In this document: piece after piece, positions 45,291 to 56,962 of the stretch
Numbering within the stretch: the stretch's first letter is position 1
How the letters are laid out: each line of letters opens with the position of its first letter
Origin: Kalaharituber pfeilii
Taxonomy: Eukaryota > Ascomycota > Pezizomycetes > Pezizales > Pezizaceae
Reading direction: 5' to 3'
Assembly: GCA_015179045.1 (NCBI GenBank)
Contig: WHUZ01000071.1
Location: 124,001 to 188,000, forward strand
DNA: 64,000 nucleotides
The notes under the pieces: model-generated
The model's input: the letters and a program-made list of their open reading frames with translations, nothing else
The model's database searches: none
What the model was told of the DNA's origin: nothing
Program-made: the position numbers and the translations under genes

Positions 45291-48200
45291 ATGGAATCCG
45301 AAAACCACCCCCATGGGGCCAATGCAACGATATTGGCAGTGTCAGATGCTGAGGAGGAATGCTCTTCGCTACCTAACTTTGAGGACAACTTTGGTTGGAT
45401 GCCACAGTGGGACGATTTTTCTTCTGCAAACTTCAACATTATACGAGATTATATTCAAGTCAGTCTGGATGACGAAGATAATCATGACGATGGGAAGTCT
45501 GTTTTCAGTGAAGTGTACTCAGCGAATTCTGGGCTGTCACCAAGCCACGAAGCCTTTCCACGTTTATCTTCATTGGACTCAGGCTTCGTGGGTGACGATG
45601 TTGATATGATTCTATTCAGCCAGCCGCTACCCTCCGAAAATTTGTTGTTGCCAACCATCAATACGCAAATTACGCCTCTGGGTCCAAATGGACTACCATA
45701 TTCACCCTCAGGGGCATTCGGGGCAATGTCGATTCAGGAGAACAAGAATTTAATGGCTGGAAATGTCGGAATGGATGCACTTCAGACAGACTTTTCCCCA
45801 CTAGAATTTTTTCCTGCTATAAGTGATTAGTATATTACCTCCCTTCATAACCTCATGCAGTGCAAGGGAACTGACCTAGATTGCCTTCAGTGACTATTCT
45901 GAGCCAACAAACTTGCCTGGAGATTCCATAACGGGAGAAAATGTTTCATCGAATTCTTGTCAGCAAAATAATGGTGAAACAGGTGCATTATTGGCGCAAT
46001 GCCTTCAAAATGCGACCTCAGCCTCACTCCGTCCTCTGTTGGGTCCCGTGCCGCCAGTTACAATCTCTCCATGCTCCAGGCCACCTTCTCCTCAGGTTTT
46101 ACAAACTAAGGGACATACCTCACCATTAATCCTGCCCTCGCAGCACTCCAGGAAGCGGCACCACTCTGAATCTGCTATGGAAAAGATCTCCATTTCTCAC
46201 AAGCGAAATAGTTTGAACCTTGATTATACCCAATTATCAAGCTTTCCATTTCCTTCCGCACTATTTCCCTGTTCTGGATCAATCAGAACTATCCGCCCTG
46301 CGTCTTCTAGGGTGCAAAAGAGCAAAGTCCAATGCCCCCACTGCCCTGATCCAAGTATATACAAACCTGGGCAGAAACTACAGTTGGACGAGCTTCCGTC
46401 AGAGCTTCTAATAGAAATTTTCACTTTTGCATGCTCCTCTCCGCCCATAAAGCGTACATTGACCTGTGAACATATGAAATCTGGAAACTCGGAATTTGGA
46501 TTACAACGCCGATCGACGACTGGTGGGATCCTCTCGCGACACGAAACCTCGTTTAAGGCATCCGAACAAGCCTCTGGAGAAATTCTTCATTCTCCTCAAC
46601 GAAAGTGCACTTTGCCAAGGCATCTACGTCTTGCTCAAGCTAAGACCATACTGGCCATCCAATTGACGTGTCGGAAGTTTAACGAAATTCTAACCTCATA
46701 CCAGAACATAGACAACAAACTCTGGAAAGCGGCGACAATAGGCTGCTGGGGTCATCTCCCGGGAACATTAGCTGAAGTTCAAGGATGGAGCAAAACAAGC
46801 CAAACGTGTTGGAGAAATGTTTTTGGGGTGTTCATGAGAAGTGACAACGGTATGTTCAAAAGGAGGAATGCAGGTGGAGTGGGCGGAGTAGAAAGCTTCG
46901 GGGGGAAGAACGGATTTTCAGCAGCAGTTCTATGGGATGAAGAGAAAAGACTGAGAGCTGAAGAAAATAATAGGGATGGCAACGGTATAGCAACAGGTAA
47001 GGGGAAACAAAAAGCGAAAGACATGGAGGAAGTGCCCCCAAACCCGGCACAACGGAAGCTGCTACTTGTCTGTGTTCAGCCGGGGCCTGATGCCTTTACT
47101 GTGCAACCCCTGCCCGGAGACGCAAATGGGTATGAAATTGGCTTGACCTTAGAAAACCGAGAGCATGTTTTTGTTCACCTAGATGATTTTGGAAACTTCA
47201 GTAAAAAGAAAAACACTCTCCCATTCTGGCTTAGGCGAAGCAAGAAAGGTCGATTTCCGCCGGATTGTTTCCAGATAGTAGGAGATCGGTTCAGCGTTGC
47301 TAAGGTCGTCTCAGATAGTGAGAGTGAGTTTGACATGGATTTCGAGAGCCAAGCATATGGAGTAATGAGGACAACAATCGTTTGGAACCTTCAGTGTGTC
47401 ACAGAATATGCAAACGACAAGCGTGCATCAGTGGCTAGATGTGCTCATCGGGATGGCTATTTCCTTTTTAACATGTTTGCTTCAAGAGAGGGTTTTATTG
47501 AAGGCTTGGATAAGCCGCAAGAGGATCATCGCCTCTTCTGCGTGCTAGCTGTAGGGCAGGAGGGGTGCAATGCCGCAGATGTACCACATCCAGACTATGC
47601 TGGGGGAAGCTCAAGGCGCAGGGGACGAACAGGAATCAGTTTAAGTGCAAAGCGGAAAGGAAAAATGAAGGCATCTGATAGCGATCCGTGGAACCCTTCT
47701 TCTCCAAATACAATATACAAATGGCAACGAGTATTCGTTCATCCTCAGGCGAACAATTATCCAGTTTCACAGGGACTACATTACAGCATTTGTAATTTCA
47801 AACTCAATTCATCTCATGCTGTAGTACTTATCCGATGGAATATTCACTCCAGAGTTTCGTACCATGAGTTTGTTGATCGGTCCTTCCAAGTTTTGGACAT
47901 AGCGACAGGGGTAACAGTGAAGGTTCTCCAATTTCCAAATTTCCATTGGGACTTCCGCCACCACGACATGACAGTGGAATACAACGTCATGAGATACTAC
48001 AAGATGCGGAGGATGTATAATGCCCGTAATGCTGGAAACCGCGCTACAAGGGTTCATGACGATGAATTTACGCTCGATGATAAAGGGCGAATTGTTAGCG
48101 GCAGCCACGACTATTGCAACTGGGTATGGGATATCAACGCGGAATATGACGAGGAAGCCCAGAGTAAGAGAGTGTTCAATCCAGTTCGTAACGATGCTGG

Positions 48201-49155
48201 GAAGGATGACCCATTCTTGGTTTTAGACGACTTTTACTGGAATGAAGAAAAAGACGGTTCTGAGGGTCCCGGAGCGTGGAATACCAACAATGAGCGGGCG
48301 GGCTGGTGGGTGAAGACCCCGAATCAAGTTCTGTGCTTTTGGCACAACTTCACTGTATCGAAAAATGGGAGATGGTTTGCAGCTGCTAGGGCTGGTCGAA
48401 TGTTCGTCTGGGACTTGGAAGATATTACCAAAGTCCAAGGATTTAGTTGTGCCCTGGGAACTTACAGTACGCAAGTTAAAGGATGCACAGAAAAGGCGAA
48501 AACACTGTCAACACCACAGCCCACAGTGGAGGCAAGATATATGGGCAAGATATTGAATCCGAAATTGGAGAAACGGCTGAAATCCTGGTTTGTTTGGAAC
48601 GGAGTGATACCGGAGCAAGGATTATGGTTAATGTATGATGACGGAAAGGTCGTTTATTTCAACCGTGACGATTTGCTGGATGTTTGTGGACTTGCCCAGG
48701 AAGGAAAAAGATGGGGTGTCAGCAGAGCAGAATTTGGTGAGGTAGACACAGAAAGTGAAGAGAGTGGAAATGAAGGCTCTGAGAACGATGACGATGACGA
48801 TGACAACGAAAGCCTTCCAGAGTATTTTGGAGAAACGGATTGTGACGATGATTGCGGTGGGAGTATGGTTGTGATTGATGGCAGCGCTGTGGGTGAGGGT
48901 CGTTCTAAACAAGTGTTGCAGCCATTACAGCCGGTGACGAGGAGAAAACGAAGGAGGACAATGAATAGTGGACATTCGAGATCCTCATCATTCGTTGGAA
49001 TTGAGGGAATGGAGGAAATTGTGACGGCCTTTGACAGCGGGGAGAAATTTGTTTTTGATAATGAGCTACCGGATGCGGAGACTTGGGAGCAGATAGATGA
49101 CGAAGGGTGGTTAAAGAGAGCTAAAGGAGCCGGGGAAGGCCCAGCTCCGGCGTGA
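45291..49155 (+). CDS. large F-box protein with WD40-like C-terminal half
   Basis: Two exons, 45291-45829 and 45891-49155, joined over a 61-nt GT-AG intron; the product has 1,267 residues. An F-box begins near residue 345 (QLDELPSELLIEIFTFAC) but its second half (ILAIQLTCRKFNEILTSYQN, then LWKAATIGCWG) comes some 70 residues later, after an inserted Ser/Arg-rich segment. F-box proteins link substrates to SCF ubiquitin ligases. The C-terminal half has WD-like strands (RIVSGSHDYCNWVWDI near 915, RWFAAARAGRMFVWDLEDI near 1008), an acidic run (NDDDDDDNESLPEYF, about 1150) and a basic patch (RRKRRRTMNSG). The 180-residue acidic N-terminus is low complexity. The start is the first ATG of the spliced frame. 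Substrates are unknown. The frame is intact throughout. Confidence 0.85.
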
Positions 49156-49757
49156 CCTTCGGAAGTAGCTGCATATTGCATTCTTGTTTTCTTTTGGTCC
49201 CACGTTGTCGATGGGTTGGGGGGGTGGGGGGTTCATTTGGAGTTTTACTGGGAATTATTCCATTTTGGCTCTGGATAATACTTGTCAGATTTCGGTTTGC
49301 AAGTGGATTTTTTAGCGGTTCTACGGTGTTTTTTGGGTTGGGAAAATTAGGAAACTTGCTGGATGGGTTTTGAGTTTTTGGGTTTTTTGCTTCTAGAATG
49401 TTTGATATTTCGCAGTCCTTTTCATTTTGGTTTTCGGATATTACTATTGTTATTGTTTTTTTCATCAGCATGATTCCCGTAGATACTTGATGTTAGCATT
49501 GCTTTCTTGAAGAATGGTTTGATATATAGATTGAATAGTGCTGTTGCGTACCAACGAATATACTGTAATTAGAGGAGTTTTGATTTTGTTTTCATTTTTT
49601 ATTTTATTTTAATTGGTTGGTTGCAATGGCATATGAGATGATGTAATTATTACTGCGGATACCGGTACGATCTGTGTTTTATTATTGATGTTTTTCTTTT
49701 CGGGATATTTAAACAATTCGCATTGTAGAGTTTGTTTGGGGATCATAATTCCTATAT

Positions 49758-49794
<37 letters not shown>

Positions 49795-50968
49795 GAGCAA
49801 GATCTTTGAACAATGTGTGGAGTTCATAGAGTGGTCCTCTACAGGACCGTGACCTGTTCTACACTGACCCCGTCCCTAAAACGTCCTACTGACAAGGCAA
49901 CGATCAACAACCACCACAATCACACCGTTGCGATTCATATTATGCGTTGTTGCTGCCCAACAACCGACTGACACATTTCTTGGCGAACATGGGGTGTCAA
50001 AGCTACCAAAAAAAATGTAAACAAACAAACAGTAACCGGAGGCGGTGGGGTGAAATCCAGTAGTCAGAACATCAAAACTTATCCTCCTCCCTTCATTTTG
50101 TTGGGACCACTCTCGTTCTTTCTGCTTTATTTTATGTTATCTCTATTGCCTATATAAAACGCTCCCCTTGGGTGATTGAGAAGGCTTGCCGCTTGAGGGC
50201 GGAGGACTTTTTTGGTGTCAATATCTGGGGGTTGTGTGTGTGCGTGTGTATCTTTGTTGTCAGGTCTATTTATGACCCAATTTTTCCCACAAACAGCAAG
50301 AACCGAAATCCCCAAAAAGTTGGGGCGCGGGGAGAGGAAAGCGCAATAATAATACACCAGCCATACGTATATTATACTTACAGTATATTGCAAAAACAAA
50401 AAAAAAGGGAAACGCCAGATTCGGCTTTTTTTTGTTTTGTTGTTGTTTTGATTTGTTTTTGTTTTAGTGGTCGCGAGCGCGCTGCGTGGGCGGGGGGGGC
50501 TCAAAAAGCCAAGTGCGTTGTTTTTTGCGGGCAGGAAAGAACAATTATTAGGTTTTTGTGCGCCGGCAAGGAAAAACGAAACGAACGGACACAAAGCGAA
50601 AGGGGGAAACAAAAAAAAAGAAAAGGAACGGAGATAGATAGGTAGAGAACTTTGGGTTCCGTTTGGCGCGGGGAGCTAAGGCGGTTTGTACCTGGATATA
50701 GAGAATTGGGTTATCTGGGGAGGCTAATATTGCATTGGGGCTCGAGAAGGAAGGGCCGGTAGGACGGACGGGCCGCATTACGGAATACTGGCGATTATCC
50801 TGATTGTTGCGGGCGGGATCCGGAGCTCCACACATCGAATACACAACTGCTCACTCCCACCCCGCGACACGAACCATCCGGCCCCCAGGCCACATACAGC
50901 GGACTGCATCCGCCTCTCGACCCTCCTTCACCTGACGTAATTACTTACCAGTTCGGTACATCGACGCA
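49156..50968. other. intergenic region with poly(T) run
   Basis: Between the F-box gene and the AT-hook gene. It has a long T-run at about 49760-49789, T-rich sequence just after the F-box stop (49300-49400) suited to 3' processing, and A/G-rich sequence at 50390-50640. No gene recognised. Confidence 0.5.
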
Positions 50969-53900
50969 ATGGCACCCCGCGCACCTCCCCTCCGCCCCTC
51001 CACCCCCTCCACGCAACGCCAACACCCCCCAGCGCTACTACCACTTCGGCCTCGCCCCCATCCTCCCCTGACGTCCTCTCCACTGCCCCTCCCTCCAATC
51101 ACTCCACGCACCGCGCGCGCGAAGCCGGACGACGGCTTCATCGTCGGCATCCCCGGGTCCTGCGCAGAGGACCAGGAGCACCGCTACACCTACGCCTATA
51201 TCGATTCCGAATGTACCTTTAGAGACCATCAGGAGCCAGCGGTCACGGCCACAAATAGTCACGACGACGACGCAGCCGTCGCCGAATAAATTTGTCACCA
51301 GTACGGTGTTTACTCCGACGCCTGCTTATAACCGCGGCGCGGCTGGGCCGGCGGGGAATATGAGCCTTATGTCGTTCTCGGGGAGGGCGCAGCGGAGGGC
51401 GGTTCTACGGCTTCGAATGCTGCGGCTGGGGCAGGGACGAGGAGCTTTCGGCTTGGGGGCGGAGAGGCGGTGGTTGCAACGGGTGCAGGCGATAGTGGGT
51501 TGGCGGGGGAGTCGTGGAGGATCAGGGTTGTTGTTGAGGCGGAGAGAGAAGGGGCAGAGGCAATGGGACCCGGGATGGGAACGAGGGTGAAGATTGAGGA
51601 AGCGACTGAGTCGGAAACTGCACGGAGAGGGGCGGTGGTTAGGAGGGGGAGGAGGAGTGTTGGTGCTGGGGAAGCTTCAGCGACGCCGGCGAGAGGACGG
51701 GGAAGGGCGACAGGGAGTACGAGTGCGACTACAGATGCTGATACAGCTACGGCTACAGCTACCCCCAGAGCAAGGGGGAGACCACGAAGGACTGCGACCC
51801 CGGCGGGGCGAGGGGGAGGAGTGCCGAAGACGACTGCAGATGCCACACCCGTAGAACCTGCAAAACGCCCCACGGCGCGAGGAGGGAGGGGAATGAGGAC
51901 GGGGACGACGAAGATGCGGGCTAGAGGGTTGGGTTCGGACGGAGAAGGAGGGAGTGAGAGTAGTGATGAAACAGGCGGCATCGCTACCGGTGGGGGCGAT
52001 GAAAGTGGGAGTGAGAGCGGCTTTGGCGGCGACCCGTTCTTAGAACTCGCGGACGAATTTGCGGGGGACAGTACGCTTGCTGGAATTGGGACACGGAGTC
52101 TGCGGTCACGATCAGGGTCCGGGTCACACTCACGGCCCCACTCTCATGCGCCTTCGGAATCAGAGCCGCAGTCTCGGTCGGTGTCGGTTGTTATCACGAA
52201 GCCGCCGCCGGATTGGAAAGATACAACGGAGCCAATCTCCACACCCGCAAAGCGGAAAGTGAGGGCGGCGCCACGGGCGAAAACGAGGGTAGTGACGCCG
52301 AAGATGCGGAAGGTAACACCCGGGACGGATGCGGGCACGGATTCAAGCCCCGTGGCTGCGGCGGCGCCGACGCCGAGGAAGACGAGGGTTGGAAAGCGAA
52401 ATGTAACGCCGGCAAGGAGGGGGAGGGCAGTTGGGGGGAGGGCGGTGGGGAGAAGTGGTGAGGACGAGGGAGAGGACAAGTCGGATCAGGGAGAGGGGGA
52501 GGAGGAGGGGAGGGTGGCAGCGGTAGTGGTGCCAAAGACAAGGGCGGCGACGAGGGCTGCAGCGGCTGGGACGGGGAGGAGAGTGGTGGGCACGAGCGCG
52601 GCAGTGGACGCGATCAGGAGGAGGAGGGCCGCGGAGAGGCCCAGGGAGGCCAGCGGAGATGCAACGGAAGTAAGCACTGCGCCTGTTTGGTGCCCATTGG
52701 CGACGATGGGTATACGCTGACACAAGATAATCACAGACACTCGACTCGCCCACGCTCCCATCACACAGTTCCCCCCTCCCTCTCTGCATCCCCAAAACCC
52801 GGCAGCCCCGCGCCAGAGCTGACAAGGCCAACCAGCCAACAGCGGCCTCTGTTACAGCGTCAACCCGAACCACCCACTCGGCCCAGCAAGACTTGCCCTG
52901 CGCCCGGAACCGCGTTGTCTCAAACCAGTCCCATCAGACAATCACCCCGCCCCCGACCTCCTCGCCCGCCCGAACAACACCAGAAGAACATGCAGGCGGT
53001 GACGGCGCCGGCGGCCCAAATTCGAGGAATCTATCCAAGGGCATGCGTGGGAATCGGGTGAATACTATAAGATCCTCCGCAGGAAGTCAGCAGAACGACA
53101 ATGATAACCAAGATAATGATGGTGGTGGGATTTTCTGGGCTGACTTTGCGGCGGAGCCGTCCTCGGGGGAAAGCGATGTTGAGGGTCATCGCGACGGGAG
53201 CGGGAAGGGTACATTAGACACCATGGCAGTCGGTGCAGCAGGATCCAGGGTCACGCCTGGTCCCCGGCAGCTTCCGACCCCCGCCGCGACCGCAACCCAA
53301 GGCAGTCAGAGACAACAAGGCGGACGGCGGGCCCCGTCGCTGGACGAGGTGGACGTCGAGTGGCTTCCCAGCTCACCGCTCAAGCGTGGGTTCTCATCCG
53401 AGAACCTTGCCGGAGAAGGGGGACTGCAGGACGGAGAGGAAGAGGACGATGAGACTGTGATACGCAAGCGCATCAGTTCCGACAGCTACGCGTACGATTC
53501 CCCGGCTGGCTATGACTCCCCTGCAGGTAGCGTTAGGAGGTCGAGCATTGGTGGGAGAAGGAAACAAATACTCGATATTCTTCCTGGCGATTATCAGCAC
53601 AGGAGAACGCTGTTTGATGGTGTGGTGCCGCCGAGGGCGGACTCTCCTGAAGTGAGTTCCAGGGAGGTGAGTGGAAGTGGGCTGGGGATGGTATTTGGGA
53701 AGGGTATTGGAAGGGACAGGGGAAAGGGAAGGGGAAAGACGGTTGGGTTCAAAGCAGACGTGGAGATGATTCCGGGGAGGAGGGTGGAGAGTGGGGAATT
53801 TGTTAGTAGCTATCCGTCGTCACCGCCGGGGAGGGAGGATGACGAGGGCGATGAGGATGAGAATGATGATGCGGTGGTAGAGGATGGATCTCAGGCTGGG

Positions 53901-56900
53901 GCGAGAGAGAAAGGGGAAGAAGGACCTAGAACACCGCCTAAAAAGCTCGGGAAACGACATAGCGACGACGAGGCGGTGGGGGAGTTGCCCGACTTGTTTG
54001 TCCCGAAGAGACGGTACAGGGAGTTGGAGCAGGCGGCGATCAGGAATCGCCCGACGCCGAATTTGAGCAGGGTTAGGGTCGCGAGTGTGGTGTTGCAGAG
54101 AGCGATATTTGGTCCCGGGATGGGAGCGACGGAGGGTGGGGGGAGCGGTGGGGAGTTTGGAGGGTTGCTGAGGCCGGAAAAGGAACGTGGGGCAGATATA
54201 ATAGGGGGCACGGTGGATAAGGGGAAGGGAAAAGAGAGAGTGGGAGAGGGTGGAGAGAGTGGAGAGGGAAGAGGAGGGGAGGGGAGTTGTGGGTTGTCGG
54301 AGGAGGCGATGGCGGAGGCGGTAGGGAGGGGGATTGCGGCCTCGATGGGGCTGACGGCGGCGGAGGGAGGATCGGGCGGGGCACGGTCTGGGGACGAGGT
54401 GGTGTATCCGGCTTTGAACAGGGTGAGGAGGACGTCGAGCCTTGGTCAAAGCCAGAGGGCTGCGGTGGGGGATCAAGCTGTGTCGTCCACAACTGCTGCC
54501 TCATCTCAACAATACGCACTGCCCAGCACATCTAGCACCACTACAACCACTACAACCACCGCACGCGCAAACCCCCTTGCCGCGTCGGCATCCTCCCGCC
54601 CCTCTTACCCCCGCCTGCCCGCCGCCGGTGCGTTCGTGCCAAAACAGGCGAGCACACCGATCAAGGAGAAGGAGCTTCGTGCCCATTTGTTGGCGAGTTT
54701 GGCGCGGTCGAGGAGGTTGGTGGGGGTTACGAGGTCGGTTACACCGGAGGGAGGCGGGGGGTTTGTGGGGACGGGTGAGGTGGAGGGGCTGGGGCAGAGG
54801 GAGGAGGAGAAGAAAGAGTCTGCGAGCGCGGAGGGAACAGAGGGTACTGCAGGGCCGATACCGGTGACTACATCTCAAGCAGGGCCAACGTCCCCTGTGA
54901 CTCGGTCGAGGACTAGATCGAGCAGAAAGTCACTTACGACTACCAATTCAACAACGGCAACGGTATCTACAACTCTAGCACACACTACTCCTGCAACGAC
55001 GGCACTAGCGTCTCCATCACCACAGTCTCACATCTCCGTCCCACCTACACCTGCTCCCTTTGCTACGTCTACAACACCTACAAAATCACCATCTCCGTCC
55101 CACTCACACTCCCGTACAGCAGCCTCACCAACTCCGCCATCCCAGACCTCACGACCACCACAGGCGCCATCAGCAGGCCCATCCATCCCCGCACATAACC
55201 TCAATCCTAACGACTCCCTCGAACAGCGGTGGGCCGAGGAACGGCGGGAGAATGTTCGAAGAGCGAAGGAGGTGGGGGTGGTGGTTATTGACGATAGTTC
55301 GTCGGCGGATACACCACGTGGTGAGACACCGCAAGGTGCCAAGGCTACTGTGTCTCCTATACGGAAGTCGCCTTTACGGGACAATGAAGGGAGTGCGGAG
55401 GACAGTCAATTAGATGAGAATGAGGGTAGAGATGGCAAGGCTGTGGACAGCCCCGGCGAAACCACCCTCTTTGTCCACGGACTTGAGGAGCGCAGAAGGG
55501 AGGCCGGTGGTAAGGGGATGGTGATGAGTATGCCTGCTGCGCCTTCACGTGCGCACGTGCGTACACCTCTATCCGGTAGTCGGAGTAAGGTTAGATTTAT
55601 CCGGCAGGACGACGACGACGAGCTTAGTAACTCTGGCGAAGACGAGGAAATTGAGGAGAGAGAGAAGGATGAGAAGCAGGTACAAACTCCGGTCAAGCCC
55701 GGAGTTTCATCTACGAATGATGTAGAAACAAGTAGGTCACCAATTATGAGCTACTTTGCGAGAGCGTTTGGGAGGGGTGGGGATGTGCAGTCGCCAGTAC
55801 AAGGGAAGCAGGAGCAGCAAAGGAAGGTGCGGAGCGCCACGGAGGCTAGTCCGTCGTCGATGTCGACGTCGTCTAGAGAGACAGGTACCTCGCGAGTGTC
55901 GCAGGCGCCAAGGACAGCTACTCCAGGGACATCAGTGTCGAGTGGTGTGGTACAGGGAGGAGATTTGGGGATATTGAGTAGTGAGGGTGAGGAGGAAGAA
56001 GAGGAGGAGTATGAGGAGGAGGAGAATGAGGAGGAGGAAGGGGGGGAAGAAGAGGGCGTGCTACAGGAGGTGAATGTGGAGGAGGAGGAGGAATACTACG
56101 AGGAAGATGAACATGGCGATGAGGAGTTCTACTCGGACGACTACGATATTCCCAAACAGCCTGCGAAGTCGAAGGAGGAGGAGGAGGAAGAGGAGGAAGA
56201 CTTCGCACCCATGCTGCCCCCGTCTCTTTCCTCCCCCACCACCCGTTCTCCCCATCCCATCAGTACGAGCACCACCACAACTATAAGAGCCACCCCCAAA
56301 TCCACCGGCCACAATCTTACCCATCCAACAACTTTCCTCCCCCATCATTGGTCACTTCTTGAATCCCTATTCTACTCCACTGCCCCTTCTTCTGGCACCA
56401 TCACCCCTCCTAAATGCCACGCCCGCTGGTCCCTTTACGGCGCCATGCGGCACTACGAAGTCTACGGCGCCTCTCCCCCTCCCGGCTTCCTTGAGTCCGG
56501 GGGATTGTGGGGGGCGAATGGGTCAATGAATCACAGATTCCCGCACAAGCTTGGGACTTGAATGACGCCCGGGCCGATACTGGGGAAGCGGTCCCGGAAC
56601 CACTCCTCCGCGTCCCCGTCCTAGGCTGGAACGTGCACCATCCCAAGAACTGGGCCAAGGTCACGCGCGGGCTTATTGAGACGAGGATCCGACAGAGGGA
56701 GATGGAAAGGCACCATCCGTACCGGAGGAGGAAGGCGCGGGGTGCAGGTGGGGATCGGGATGGGTATAGGAAGGAGTGGAGACAGGACAAGGTGTTTGAG
56801 TTGGACGAGAGGGAGAGGAGGGTCGTGCGGATGTTTAGGGAGGAGGCGAGGAGGAGGTTTGGTGAGGAGTGGAGCGAGGCCAAGGTGCTGGGGGGAGTAG

Positions 56901-56962
56901 TGGCGTGGGGAGTCGCGAGGGTGAGGAGTGGGTTGAGGGAGGGTAGTAGGCGGGAGGGGTGA
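50969..56962 (+). CDS. very large AT-hook, AT-DNA-binding-type protein
   Basis: A GC-rich gene of about 1,900 codons. One clear 67-nt GT-AG intron (52670-52736) joins the long frames ending at 52669 and starting at 52737. An AT-hook core (RARGRPRRT) lies near 51767 and other basic Arg/Thr/Pro repeats follow (VVTPKMRKVTPG). The middle is Ser/Thr/Pro-rich with acidic, Glu-run segments near 55990-56200. The C-terminal domain (HWSLLESLFYSTA, then LDERERRVVRMFREEARRRF) resembles the terminal helices of fungal 'AT DNA binding' proteins. Three frame breaks fall in short homopolymer runs: C4 at 51151-51154, G4 at 51380-51383 and G5 at 56499-56503. Changing each by one base would restore a continuous frame. 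Nuclear, DNA-binding role inferred. Start at 50969 is the first ATG in the open frame. Confidence 0.6.

Noticed and set aside
49609..49827. 72-codon minus-strand frame through the T-run
   Set aside because: Its lysine run is the poly(T) tract read on the other strand.
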